From Phycisphaerae bacterium (GTDB lineage Bacteria; Planctomycetota; Phycisphaerae; Phycisphaerales; SM1A02): DNA of 35,655 bases. Position 1 is the stretch's first letter, and each line of letters starts with the position of its first letter. The stretch is from the NCBI GenBank assembly GCA_002689385.1, contig NZFX01000081.1, forward strand, positions 22,595 to 58,249, in the 5' to 3' direction. Under the pieces are notes generated by a model. The model did no database searches. It saw only the letters and a list, made by a program, of their open reading frames with translations, and was not told the DNA's origin. This document shows positions 25,452-34,018 of this stretch, one piece after another. The translations under genes and the position numbers were made by a program.

Positions 25452-26732
25452 TTATTCCCCAGAGCTTAATGTTGGTTTACGAGTTTCTTTACCGGTATCA
25501 ATCGGCCCAATACTCAAGTTTTTTTGTTCCCCGATTTTTTCAGGTATGTATTCGTGGTCGCGTTTGTTCGTAATAATGATTGTGACGATGTCATCATTCA
25601 CTTCAAGTGTTCGTGCGATTTCAAGGCCGCTTGTGATCCGACCAAACACTGTGTGTCGCCCATCAAGGTGAGGGGTTGGGAGGTGCGTTAAAAAGAACTG
25701 ACTTCCGCCAGTATCTGGTGCGCCTGTTTTTGCCATCGATAGTGTGCCAGCGAAGTGCTTTCGGATATCTTCGCCCGTGTGTTCATCCTTAATGGTGTAC
25801 CCTGGACCACCAGTACCTGCTTGTCCTTCAGCACCTTCACGGCTATTGGGGTCACCGCCTTGAGCCATGAATTTGGGAAGAACGCGATGAAAACGAGTAC
25901 CGTCGTAATAGCCAGATTCAGCAAGGGATACGAAGTTTGCAACGGTGTTTGGCGCGTGGTCTTCAAAAAGTTCAAGTGTTATTGGGCCCTTTTTAGTAAG
26001 TACTTGTGCGATTGGAAGGTCGCCATTGATAGCTTCAGATTCACGGATAACAAGTTCAGTCTCAAACAAATCCGAAGTGTTTTGATAGCGCGTTTTCTTT
26101 GAATTCACTCTTGTAGAAAGAGTCGGATTTGAGGCGAGTAGTTCGGAGTCAATACCGTCTAGAGTCTCCACTGCTTCTTCGAATCGGTTGTTTGCAAAAA
26201 GTAGATCAGCGTACAGTTCAGACAGCTCTGTTGAAAGAGCAGCATTTGCTTGACGTGTTTCGATTTCGGCAATTCCTTCTGTGAATCTATTCGCGCTATC
26301 AAGAAATTGTATCCATGCAACTGCAATCTCTGGAGAGTCCGGGTACCGTTCTGCAAGTTCAGAGTAGACTTCTTCAGCTTCAGCACCATCTTGCTTTAAG
26401 CGGAAATCAGCCCACGCTAGGCCGATGTTTGTATTCTCTGGTTTTGCATCGGCGAGTCGTTTAAAAAGCGAATTGCAAACATCTAAATCATTGATGAGCA
26501 AACTTAACTGCAGTTCTGCAACGATAAGATCGAAATTTTCGTTTGTGCTGTTCCAACTTGTAATCTCATCACGCAGTGCGGTAATCGAAGGTACGTCACC
26601 AGGTGCTATGCCTCTTTGGTTCTTGAGGGACTGTTGAACGTTATTGCATCTCTCGAGGAGATTGTCTGAAGTTGTGTCCATCGCAAAAGTCGTTGTTGCA
26701 AGCAGTAAAGAGGAGAGAGTGAGTAGTCGCAT
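25452..26732 (-). CDS. Exported cyclophilin-type peptidyl-prolyl isomerase with N-terminal helical repeats
   Basis: 426 aa. The signal peptide ends TFA (17). Residues ~20-235 are TPR-like helical hairpins. The cyclophilin domain is at ~241-400: GPITLELFEDHAPNTVANF, FHRVLPKFMAQGGD (Arg283), GSQFFLTH and LDGRHTVFGRI. The tryptophan often found before the conserved LDG region is not present, as in many bacterial members. It catalyses cis-trans isomerisation of proline bonds and assists folding of exported proteins; the repeats may bind clients. An AAAGGA ribosome site lies 11 nt before the ATG. Its promoter may lie in the 140 nt after the small-RNA unit. Confidence 0.9.
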   Translation of the reverse strand: MRLLTLSSLLLATTTFAMDTTSDNLLERCNNVQQSLKNQRGIAPGDVPSITALRDEITSWNSTNENFDLIVAELQLSLLINDLDVCNSLFKRLADAKPENTNIGLAWADFRLKQDGAEAEEVYSELAERYPDSPEIAVAWIQFLDSANRFTEGIAEIETRQANAALSTELSELYADLLFANNRFEEAVETLDGIDSELLASNPTLSTRVNSKKTRYQNTSDLFETELVIRESEAINGDLPIAQVLTKKGPITLELFEDHAPNTVANFVSLAESGYYDGTRFHRVLPKFMAQGGDPNSREGAEGQAGTGGPGYTIKDEHTGEDIRKHFAGTLSMAKTGAPDTGGSQFFLTHLPTPHLDGRHTVFGRITSGLEIARTLEVNDDIVTIIITNKRDHEYIPEKIGEQKNLSIGPIDTGKETRKPTLSSGE

Positions 26733-26872
26733 GTTTGAGTTAGTCCTTTGCTAAGTAGGGTGTGTGCGCAGGATAGCATTCTTGACATTTGTCGTAATCG
26801 ATGTGTGGAAAATTTGTTCCCGAAATTCGCTTCTTAAGGACAAAAGAAGCAAAGATCTTACATAAAGACCAT

Positions 26873-26943
26873 AAAAAAAGACCCAGTGGATTCAAAGAAC
26901 CACACCGAGCCCTTCCGGGGGCAAAGTCAATCACATAAGCGAT
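26873..26943 (-). ncRNA. Candidate small RNA, unit 2 of a tandem pair
   Basis: Read on the minus strand, a consensus promoter is followed by GCCCCCGGAAGGGC, then an imperfect hairpin CTCGGTGTGG...CCACTGGGTC and seven T (complement of 26873-26879). The length from the expected start is ~70 nt. The central part matches unit 1 almost base for base. It holds no ORF. An alternative is a terminated leader of the cyclophilin gene 140 nt downstream. Confidence 0.55.
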
Positions 26944-26949
26944 AGAAAA

Positions 26950-26977
26950 ATAATAACCATTTACCGAAGTTTGTCAA
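26950..26977 (-). promoter_or_regulatory. Strong sigma70-like promoter
   Basis: On the minus strand TTGACA (complement of 26972-26977), 16-nt spacer, TATTAT (complement of 26950-26955). This is the best consensus promoter I found in the window and it points at the small-RNA unit. Confidence 0.65.
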
Positions 26978-27077
26978 CCTAGTTAGCTGAGATTGTTAAC
27001 AAACACAATTATGACTGCAGATTGAACTGACTTGGATCTTTCAAATCGCATAAGGCAATTGGGCGACTAGATTTGGT

Positions 27078-27140
27078 AAAAAATAAAGGCCCGGTAGACG
27101 CAAGCGCCGTACCGAGCCCTTTCGGGGGCATAAGTTAAGT
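27078..27140 (-). ncRNA. Candidate small RNA, unit 1 of a tandem pair
   Basis: On the minus strand ATGCCCCCGAAAGGG is followed by a long hairpin, stem GGCTCGGTA / TACCGGGCC extended by GGCG-CTTG-CGTC, then TTTATTTTTT. It is ~60 nt and starts ~40 nt after the ruvC stop. It could simply be the ruvC terminator, but a TATACT box just upstream and the similarity to unit 2, which has its own strong promoter, favour an independent RNA. Confidence 0.5.
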
Positions 27141-27146
27141 GTGCAT

Positions 27147-27152
27147 AGTATA
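27147..27152 (-). promoter_or_regulatory. Candidate -10 box of small-RNA unit 1
   Basis: TATACT on the minus strand, 7-8 nt before the expected RNA start. No good -35 at the usual distance. Confidence 0.35.
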
Positions 27153-27176
27153 GCGTATAAAAACGATGTGTGGGCT

Positions 27177-27656
27177 TTAGTGCTCTCGAATACCCGCAGT
27201 AATTGCAATTGCGAGTGCATCAGCAACATCGGGAGGTTGTGGTGGCTCATTGAGCTTTAAAAGCCCCGCTACGGCGTGTTGAACTTGGTCCTTTGTTGCT
27301 CTGCCACTACCTGTGACAGATTTCTTGATTTCGGTCGGTGCAAGTTCAAGAAGAGGGAGGTTTGCTTGCTCGCCTGCGAGTAGAATTATGCCTCTGGCAT
27401 GCCCCATGATTGCAGCAGTTGAGAGGTGCGCTTCATGCGCGAATATTGTTTCAACTGCCAGCAGGTCGGGAGAAAGTTCCGTGATAATCTCAGTTAAGTC
27501 ATCGTAAAGTTGTTCAAGCCTAAAGGAAATGGATGCTTTGGTATTGAGTTTGATAGCACCAGCTTCAACAATCGTTGGTGTAATGGCATTGCCTTCAATC
27601 GAAACACAACCATAACCTGCAATTCGTAAACCGGGGTCAATGCCGAGGACTCTCAT
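27177..27656 (-). CDS. ruvC: Holliday junction resolvase RuvC
   Basis: Endonuclease that cuts Holliday junctions with RuvAB during recombination repair (159 aa, normal length). The catalytic acidic residues are visible: Asp7 (GIDPGLRIAGYG), Glu69 (AVETIF), Asp143 and Asp146 (PPDVADALAIA). The segment FAHEAHLSTAAIMGHARG replaces the usual FxxKNxxSALxLGQARG, a modest divergence. The ATG overlaps the stop of the ABC ATPase gene (ATGA), so translation is coupled. No ruvA or ruvB is adjacent. Confidence 0.94.
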   Translation of the reverse strand: MRVLGIDPGLRIAGYGCVSIEGNAITPTIVEAGAIKLNTKASISFRLEQLYDDLTEIITELSPDLLAVETIFAHEAHLSTAAIMGHARGIILLAGEQANLPLLELAPTEIKKSVTGSGRATKDQVQHAVAGLLKLNEPPQPPDVADALAIAITAGIREH

Positions 27657-28354
27657 GCGTTGAACTTGTCCGTGTCAATGAGCCCGTCCTTAAGATGAAT
27701 AACGCGTTGGCATCTTTTACCAACTTCGTCGTCGTGTGTCACCATAATTGTCGTGAGCCCTTCAGCGTGCAGTGTGTCAAACAATGCCAGCACATCATTT
27801 CCTGTTTGTGAATCTAGGTTGCCGGTTGGTTCATCTGCTAACAAAATAGAGGGTTTTGTGACAAGTGCGCGTGCGATTGCAGCACGTTGTTGTTGGCCAC
27901 CAGAAAGCTCGCCGGGCTTGTGCCCGACTCTATCTGAAAGCCCAACAAGGTCAAGCATTGCAAGTGTGCGCTCTCTTCGTTCGGTCGGGCTTACACGTTG
28001 GTAATACAAGGGCACTTCGATATTTTCTTCAATGGTTAACTGCGGAATCAAGTTGAATGATTGAAAGACAAATCCGATTTGTTGTCCGCGAATTTTTGAA
28101 AGTGTTTGGTCCTCAAGTGTGGCAACTTCATGACCACCGAGGGTGTACTCCCCAGAAGTGGGTCTGTCGAGGCAACCCAGAATATTCATAAGCGTACTCT
28201 TGCCAGAGCCCGAAGCCCCCATGATTGCGATGGATTGACCGCTGGGGACGTCCAAATCGACACCTTGGAGTGCTTTTACGAGCACTGAACCATCAGGTTT
28301 GTAATAAAGGCGTTCAATTTTTCGAAGTTTTACAACTGTGTCATAAGTAGGCAT
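27653..28354 (-). CDS. ABC transporter ATPase, LolD/MacB type
   Basis: 233 aa with all ATPase motifs: Walker [10 protein letters not shown] (46-54), Q-loop [10 protein letters not shown], signature LSGGQQQR, Walker [14 protein letters not shown] and H-loop MVTHDD. The [13 protein letters not shown]-like region and length match the MacB/LolD/FtsE group, which powers permeases for lipoprotein release, peptide or antibiotic export. No FtsX-like permease lies in the window next to it, so its partner is encoded elsewhere. It is co-translated with ruvC. The start codon lies 34 nt from the preferred trpE start on the opposite strand. Confidence 0.92.
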   Translation of the reverse strand: MPTYDTVVKLRKIERLYYKPDGSVLVKALQGVDLDVPSGQSIAIMGASGSGKSTLMNILGCLDRPTSGEYTLGGHEVATLEDQTLSKIRGQQIGFVFQSFNLIPQLTIEENIEVPLYYQRVSPTERRERTLAMLDLVGLSDRVGHKPGELSGGQQQRAAIARALVTKPSILLADEPTGNLDSQTGNDVLALFDTLHAEGLTTIMVTHDDEVGKRCQRVIHLKDGLIDTDKFNA

Positions 28355-28360
28355 GGATAC

Positions 28361-28366
28361 ATCGTA
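28361..28366 (-). promoter_or_regulatory. Candidate -10 box for leaderless ABC ATPase mRNA
   Basis: TACGAT on the minus strand lies 6 nt before the ATG at 28354; no ribosome site. Confidence 0.4.
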
Positions 28367-28376
28367 CGCTCTGCTC

Positions 28377-28382
28377 TACACT
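28377..28382 (+). promoter_or_regulatory. Candidate -10 box for leaderless trpE mRNA
   Basis: TACACT lies 6 nt before ATG 28389. This supports 28389 rather than ATG 28353 as the trpE start. Confidence 0.4.
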
Positions 28383-28388
28383 TCGGGT

Positions 28389-29945
28389 ATGCCAAAAGAA
28401 GCTTTTGATGCCTTAAGAAGTGAATTCAATGTGATTCCGGTTGTCTGCCGGATAATGTCGGATCACTTGAGCCCTGTTCTAGCCTACAGACGACTCGTTG
28501 CGACTGACGATAGGACTGCCCCAAGTTTTTTATTCGAGTCGGTTGATAACGGCGACGAGGTAGGAAGGTTTTCGTTTTTAGGAGCCGATCCGATCCTCGA
28601 AATAATCGCCTACGAAAATGATGTCACACTTCGCGATCATGCAACAGGTAAAGTTGAGAAAAAAAAGAGCGACAATCCCTTGGAACTTGCGCGAGAAATT
28701 TCATCTTCGTGGAAGGTTGCACCGCCATTGACAACAACCGACTTACCCTTGCCTAGCTTTACAGGTGGTTGGGTTGGCTATGCTGGTTATGACACAGCTC
28801 GATTTACAGAAATCGAAGCGTTGCCTTTTTCAAGCGCGCCTTGCGATGATCGATCCCTTCCAGATGTGCATTTTGCTTTGTATAAAACAGTTGTTGTATT
28901 TGACCACGTCGCCAAAGTGGTACACGTTATTCACAATAGTATCGATAATGGTGAGACCTCAGAACAACAGTGGGATGCTGGCAATTGCGCACTCGACAAA
29001 GTTGTTGGTTTGTTGCAACGCAACGGAGAAAACATACCGGTAGGCACTATTTCAATGGATTTAGGTTCACCACCGCCAAAGCCAAAAAAGTCAAACATGT
29101 CACAGGAAACATTTGAATCCTCTGTTATGAAATGTAAGGACTATATTGCCAAAGGTGATGCATTTCAAATTGTCATTTCACAACGGTTTGAACACAGGTC
29201 ACAAGTTGATCCGTTTGAGATTTATCGTGCGCTTCGCGTTGTGAACCCAAGCCCTTACATGATTTACTTGCAAGCGGAAGGATGTATTCTCGTTGCTTCG
29301 AGTCCAGAGATTCTTTGCCGATGCAGAAACGGGCACATTGTTAACAGACCGCTTGCGGGCACAAGGCGGCGAGGAAAAACAGAAGATGAAGATATTGCGT
29401 TAGAAAAAGATTTACGCGGGGACGACAAAGAAAAAGCCGAACACGTCATGCTTGTTGATCTTGGACGAAATGATTTAGGGACTGTATGTGCTTTGGGTTC
29501 GATTGAGATTGAACGAGTAATGGACATCGAGCGGTATAGTCATGTCATGCACCTTAGTTCGACCATTGTTGGCCAACTTGCAGAAGGAAAAGATTGCTGG
29601 GATGCACTTGCCGCAACGCTTCCAGTTGGCACTGTTAGCGGTGCGCCTAAAATTAGAGCTATGCAGATTATCGATGAGATTGAATCCACACGGCGCGGAC
29701 CTTACGCAGGTGGCATTGGCATGATCGGGTTTAGCGGTGATATGGATATGGCAATTGCACTACGGACAATGGTGATTCCGACTGCGAAACGTAACAACAA
29801 GGGGTGGAGAATTGATATTCAAGCAGGTGCAGGTGTAGTCATGGACTCCAAATCGGAATTGGAGTGGAAAGAGACTATAAACAAGGCTGCGGGGCTTGGC
29901 AGGGCGATAGAACTTGCTCAATTAGCATTTACAGCGAGTGAATAG
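28389..29945 (+). CDS. trpE: Anthranilate synthase component I
   Basis: Converts chorismate to anthranilate with glutamine-derived ammonia from TrpG, the first step of tryptophan synthesis (518 aa). The N-terminal domain has SFLFESV and GRFSFLGADP (feedback-site region) and GGWVGYAGYD. The catalytic chorismate-binding domain has GDAFQIVISQRF, NPSPYMIYL, ASSPEILCR, RPLAGTRRRG, VMLVDLGRNDLG, LPVGTVSGAPKIRAM, and the C-terminal IQAGAGVVMDS. ATG 28353 in the same frame overlaps the start codon of the divergent gene, so 28389 is preferred. No trpG is adjacent. The AsmA-like gene follows after 15 nt. Confidence 0.94.
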   Translation: MPKEAFDALRSEFNVIPVVCRIMSDHLSPVLAYRRLVATDDRTAPSFLFESVDNGDEVGRFSFLGADPILEIIAYENDVTLRDHATGKVEKKKSDNPLELAREISSSWKVAPPLTTTDLPLPSFTGGWVGYAGYDTARFTEIEALPFSSAPCDDRSLPDVHFALYKTVVVFDHVAKVVHVIHNSIDNGETSEQQWDAGNCALDKVVGLLQRNGENIPVGTISMDLGSPPPKPKKSNMSQETFESSVMKCKDYIAKGDAFQIVISQRFEHRSQVDPFEIYRALRVVNPSPYMIYLQAEGCILVASSPEILCRCRNGHIVNRPLAGTRRRGKTEDEDIALEKDLRGDDKEKAEHVMLVDLGRNDLGTVCALGSIEIERVMDIERYSHVMHLSSTIVGQLAEGKDCWDALAATLPVGTVSGAPKIRAMQIIDEIESTRRGPYAGGIGMIGFSGDMDMAIALRTMVIPTAKRNNKGWRIDIQAGAGVVMDSKSELEWKETINKAAGLGRAIELAQLAFTASE

Positions 29946-29946
29946 G

Positions 29947-29952
29947 TAAACT
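29947..29952 (+). promoter_or_regulatory. Candidate -10 box before the AsmA-like gene
   Basis: TAAACT lies 8 nt before ATG 29961 and directly after the trpE stop. This is the weakest of the series. Confidence 0.3.
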
Positions 29953-29960
29953 ATCTAAGT

Positions 29961-32900
29961 ATGACTGAGCATAGAAATCCGCTTCGGCGAAAAAGACGAA
30001 TTTGGATTTTTGGCTTTATTGGGCTGTTACCGTTCTTGTTGGTGTTTTTATTGACACGGCCTTTTTTGCTTACGCCTATTGTTGTGGGTCTTCTCAAGGG
30101 AGAAGTCCGTACAGAGGTTTCCATTGAACAGGCCCATTGGGATTGGTCGGGCAAACTGTCACTTGTTGGCCTTGCATTGCATTCTGAAAATGTAACGGGA
30201 CCTGCTTCGCAGTTGCTTTTCGCGCCAACAGTTGAAATTGTTTTTTCATCGTTTATTCCATCGGCGAGTTCAGTCGATTTGATTTCAGCAGAATCAATTA
30301 CTGTTCGCGTGGCTGAATCGTCCAAAAAATCGGGCGAGTATAATTTTGCGCCTTGGGAAACCATGCAAGTACAAGACGATTTTTCTTCGACCACCTCATC
30401 TTTGGACACCTCATCTTCGGGCACTCTCGATTTTCCGAACATTGCAATCGATACTATCCATCTTGAAGCGGGCACAATGCAAGATGGACTATGGACGAAA
30501 ATGGTACAAAAATCGTTTTCAGTGGAAATTGCCTCGGGTGAAGAAAGTGAAGTAAACGTGAACTTGCATGATGTGCAAGAATCACTTTCGCTTTCAATGC
30601 GGTTTGCGGAGGAACAATTCCAGCTTTCAATCGACAATGTTTCGTTGGGCAATTCTCTATTTTCTTTCTTGCCGCGCAGGGTTCGAGTTTGGTGCGAAGA
30701 AACAGAGTTGCACGGGAGAGTTGATTCTCTTGGTGTTTTGTGGAGCGCTCAAGATGGGCTGTCGATTGAAGCGACTGTCGAAAATGTCCAGTTTTTCCTT
30801 CCCGAAGAGCACGGTGTTCGCTGGGCGGATTATGACAAGGGTGCTTTTTCAAGATTGCACGGTAACGCAAAATTGGATGTGCAAAATGGGACCATCGTGT
30901 ACAACGGTGAGTCTGTTTCTTTACGGGATATTGAAGGCGAACTATTTCCACCACAAAGCGGGGGTGAATTGCCGGTTTCATTTCGAGCTGATTTAAATAT
31001 ATTTGAACTTCCTAACTTTGGGGAACAAGACGGTAAAGAGTGGATGGAAACGATGCTCTCGAAGTCACCATTTGACGCTAAGTTTTTTATTAGCGACGTT
31101 CAATCCAGAGATAATGGCCAAGCAAACGTGCCTGTTGCGGCAGCAAAAATTCTAAAGTTATTCCAATTAGAAAAATGGAATATTGCTTCCAAAGTAAGTG
31201 TGCAACGAGAAGAGTTTGGACAAGAGGCAGTTATTCTGGGCGAAATTCTTATTGATGGTGCAAAAGGCATGTATGAAGGGTTTCCCTATCCACTTCATGC
31301 TATTACGTCTTCTATCAAGTTTCACAATAATGGAATTGAAATTGTCTACCTCAATGCAATAGGAAGCGATGATTCGAAAGTACATATCAGTGGTAACGTA
31401 GATGCTTCATCAGACTTTTTAGCGGTGCAGTTAAATTTGCATGCACCAGCAGCACCGCTAGATAGTGCATTGCAAAATGCATTGCCATCTGGACTGCAAA
31501 ATGTTATGGGTAGACTGTTACACACAGAATCGTATGCAAGCATGAAGAATGAACCATTCGATTCCTACGAAAACGGATTTGATTTTGGCGGTGTCATTGA
31601 TCTAGATTTAGACATTCTTCATGATAGCCGGCTGAGCAATGACGTAACAGTGCGAGGGCAAGTATCGTTTGAAGACGTTGGCATTTTGCACGATGGATTT
31701 CCGTATCCAATCACACTGCAGCGTGGCATGGTCGAAGTAGATTCTGATGGCATCTTCATTCCAGATGGCGAAGTAGTATTGTTTGAGGGTGCCGGGGGAG
31801 GCAACGGTGAACTGCAGGGTTCAATTGCTTTCTTAAAAGATGGGTCTGCAAGCCCAGAATTACAGTTTAAACTCACGCATGAGTGGATTACTCCTGCATT
31901 ACTAAAGGCAATTTCAGCAGCAGCTGGAGACTCACATGATTTGGCGCTAGAGGTGTTGACTGGGCTAGGCCTCAACTCGAGGTTGACCGCAGTTGGTAAT
32001 GTTTCTGGAAACGAAACAGGTGGCATTGATACTAATTTCTTAGTCAATATGAGTGAAGGTGTTGCAGTATTGAACGAATATTTCGCAGAGGCAATCGAAG
32101 CAACGGGCCCTTTTTGGCCTGAAGGTTTTTTATTTGAGGGCATCGATGCGACAATTCAAATTGAGAACGGTGCAGTCACTATGGACGGCGCCACTTGCGA
32201 ATGCGGAACAGGCTCTGTTGAAGTTTCTATGGAAATCGATGGCGACTGGTTCGACTTAGTACTGCGCGGATCTGATTTACCCATAAGCGCAGAGTTCGTT
32301 AAAGTATTGCCCGAAACCGCCTCGAATGCACTGTCAAATGCCTGGAATACATTGCAGCCAACGGGGTTCATGGATGCAACTATTCGAATGGCTCATTCGG
32401 GTAATGAGCATGCACTCAACATGGAGATTATTCCAACGGAGCTAGTTGTCTCAAATGACGATGCATCGATGACACTAGCAAGAAGTTCAGGTTCATTGGT
32501 TATAGAAAACACAGACGTGTTCTTAAATGATTTGCTTTTTTTACTAGAGGAAGACGATGTTCAGATGGGCGAGTTAGAAATTGCTGGCTCAGTTCACGGT
32601 TTAGAAAAAACATTCACGCTTGACATCAATGCAGATTGGAAAAATGCTGCGGTTGGCTCACCACTTTCAAGGGCTATCACTGGTATTGTTGGTGGCGATT
32701 CAGGGCTGAAGTATTTTGATTCGTTAAAACCAACGGGGACCGCAGAAGCATCATTACATGCGCATGGCAATTCTGAATCAGTTGCGTACTCTATCGATGT
32801 TATTCCTTCTATACTCTCTGCAACGTTTAGCGATAGGCAAGCAGTCGCTGTTTTCACAAATGAAACAGAAGCTAAGATTCATTTTGACACGAGCGGCATC

Positions 32901-33983
32901 GAGTTTCGAAACATGGAGGGTAAACTTGGGGACGGCACATTTTCGCTTGATGGCGTTATCGACACGGTAACTGGAATTGACGGCGTGTTTCAATTGACGT
33001 GGGAAGGTCCTGCAGATGACAAAAGTTTGTTTGCAGTGTTACCATCAGCTGTCGGAAACACTTTAGAAGCAATCGAGATTGAAGAAGGCATCAGTACTCT
33101 GCCTGAAGGGATCGTGACACTCTCAGGTGATAGTTGGACAGAGCTGGCGGTTGGTTTTGCAGGTGATATTTTTCTTGATGATGTTTCAGTTCAGGTAGGT
33201 GTACCACTAAAAGATATTGACGGCGTGATTCGAGTAGACGGCACCTACGATCAAAAGAACTTGTCGGAACTTGAATTGTCAATGGATATCAACGACATGG
33301 TTGTGTTAGGAAGACCAATAAATTTTGTAACAGGTGGCCTTCGGTTAGATCCAGAGGCAAAACGGTTGATATTTGAAGACATGGGTGGTGAGTCAACCAC
33401 TGGTGGCGTGGCTGTACAAGGATGGATCGCGGTAGACGATTCTAAGGAGTTTGAAATAGAGATTTCTGTATCAGAAGCCAACATTGCCGCTAAAGATGGC
33501 GATGAAACACGAGCATCACTTGAAGGAAAGTTAACAGGGTGGTTATCGATTGCTGGAGTCCAAGGGGACGTTGGTAGTAAACGTGGCGTTGGCAGGGTAG
33601 AGATTTATCAAGGTAAAATAGTATTAGATCCACTTTCAAATACTGCGATGCACTTGCTGCAGTTTGCTTTGCCAACGGCAAATACAATTACTGGGGCGGA
33701 TATTCAGTTATTTATTGTTGGCGATAAAATCGTATTAGAAGGAATTACGCTTAAGAGCAGTGACTCTGATAATGCGAACCTTGTACTCAGTGGTGATGGA
33801 ACGATTGATATTAATACATTTGAAATTAAAGCACGGTTGAATCCAAGAGTTGGATTGCCTCTTATTCGAGACATTTTTGGTGCTATAAATGATAACTTTT
33901 ATGCAATTGATGTAACGGGTGAGTTGTTTAACCCGAAAGTTTCAATTGAGCCATTTCCTTTTCTTTCGCCACAAAAAAAATAG
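29961..33983 (+). CDS. Giant AsmA/YhdP-like membrane-anchored protein
   Basis: 1340 aa. After a basic N-terminus (RRKRR) one membrane helix (~13-38) anchors it; the rest lies outside the cytoplasm and is almost wholly beta-strand with recurrent segments of the type DxxF...G.G...LxG.I. The N-terminal region (VEVRTEVSIEQAHWDWSGKL-like, ALHSE..) and the C-terminal end (GDGTIDINTFEIKARL, ...LPLIRDIFGAI, IDVTGELFNPKVSIEP) match the AsmA/TamB/YhdP superfamily, long hydrophobic-groove proteins thought to carry phospholipids between membranes. That implies a diderm envelope. Function by family only. A possible own -10 box is present. Confidence 0.8.
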   Translation: MTEHRNPLRRKRRIWIFGFIGLLPFLLVFLLTRPFLLTPIVVGLLKGEVRTEVSIEQAHWDWSGKLSLVGLALHSENVTGPASQLLFAPTVEIVFSSFIPSASSVDLISAESITVRVAESSKKSGEYNFAPWETMQVQDDFSSTTSSLDTSSSGTLDFPNIAIDTIHLEAGTMQDGLWTKMVQKSFSVEIASGEESEVNVNLHDVQESLSLSMRFAEEQFQLSIDNVSLGNSLFSFLPRRVRVWCEETELHGRVDSLGVLWSAQDGLSIEATVENVQFFLPEEHGVRWADYDKGAFSRLHGNAKLDVQNGTIVYNGESVSLRDIEGELFPPQSGGELPVSFRADLNIFELPNFGEQDGKEWMETMLSKSPFDAKFFISDVQSRDNGQANVPVAAAKILKLFQLEKWNIASKVSVQREEFGQEAVILGEILIDGAKGMYEGFPYPLHAITSSIKFHNNGIEIVYLNAIGSDDSKVHISGNVDASSDFLAVQLNLHAPAAPLDSALQNALPSGLQNVMGRLLHTESYASMKNEPFDSYENGFDFGGVIDLDLDILHDSRLSNDVTVRGQVSFEDVGILHDGFPYPITLQRGMVEVDSDGIFIPDGEVVLFEGAGGGNGELQGSIAFLKDGSASPELQFKLTHEWITPALLKAISAAAGDSHDLALEVLTGLGLNSRLTAVGNVSGNETGGIDTNFLVNMSEGVAVLNEYFAEAIEATGPFWPEGFLFEGIDATIQIENGAVTMDGATCECGTGSVEVSMEIDGDWFDLVLRGSDLPISAEFVKVLPETASNALSNAWNTLQPTGFMDATIRMAHSGNEHALNMEIIPTELVVSNDDASMTLARSSGSLVIENTDVFLNDLLFLLEEDDVQMGELEIAGSVHGLEKTFTLDINADWKNAAVGSPLSRAITGIVGGDSGLKYFDSLKPTGTAEASLHAHGNSESVAYSIDVIPSILSATFSDRQAVAVFTNETEAKIHFDTSGIEFRNMEGKLGDGTFSLDGVIDTVTGIDGVFQLTWEGPADDKSLFAVLPSAVGNTLEAIEIEEGISTLPEGIVTLSGDSWTELAVGFAGDIFLDDVSVQVGVPLKDIDGVIRVDGTYDQKNLSELELSMDINDMVVLGRPINFVTGGLRLDPEAKRLIFEDMGGESTTGGVAVQGWIAVDDSKEFEIEISVSEANIAAKDGDETRASLEGKLTGWLSIAGVQGDVGSKRGVGRVEIYQGKIVLDPLSNTAMHLLQFALPTANTITGADIQLFIVGDKIVLEGITLKSSDSDNANLVLSGDGTIDINTFEIKARLNPRVGLPLIRDIFGAINDNFYAIDVTGELFNPKVSIEPFPFLSPQKK

Positions 33984-34005
33984 TGTGCCTGAATTGATTC
34001 GTGGA

Positions 34006-34011
34006 TACAAT
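34006..34011 (+). promoter_or_regulatory. Candidate -10 box for leaderless LOG-family mRNA
   Basis: TACAAT lies 7 nt before ATG 34019, the same arrangement as at 2924-2937. It supports 34019 over the upstream GTG 34001. Confidence 0.4.
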
Positions 34012-34018
34012 GTGTCGC

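Noticed and set aside
28353-28388. ATG 28353 as trpE start
   Set aside because: It would overlap the divergent start codon and put the extra residues in the promoter of both genes; 28389 has a -10 box at the recurring spacing.
30454-30981. Long minus-strand frame (175 codons) inside the AsmA-like gene
   Set aside because: Low-complexity composition, no ribosome site or family; a shadow of the sense frame.
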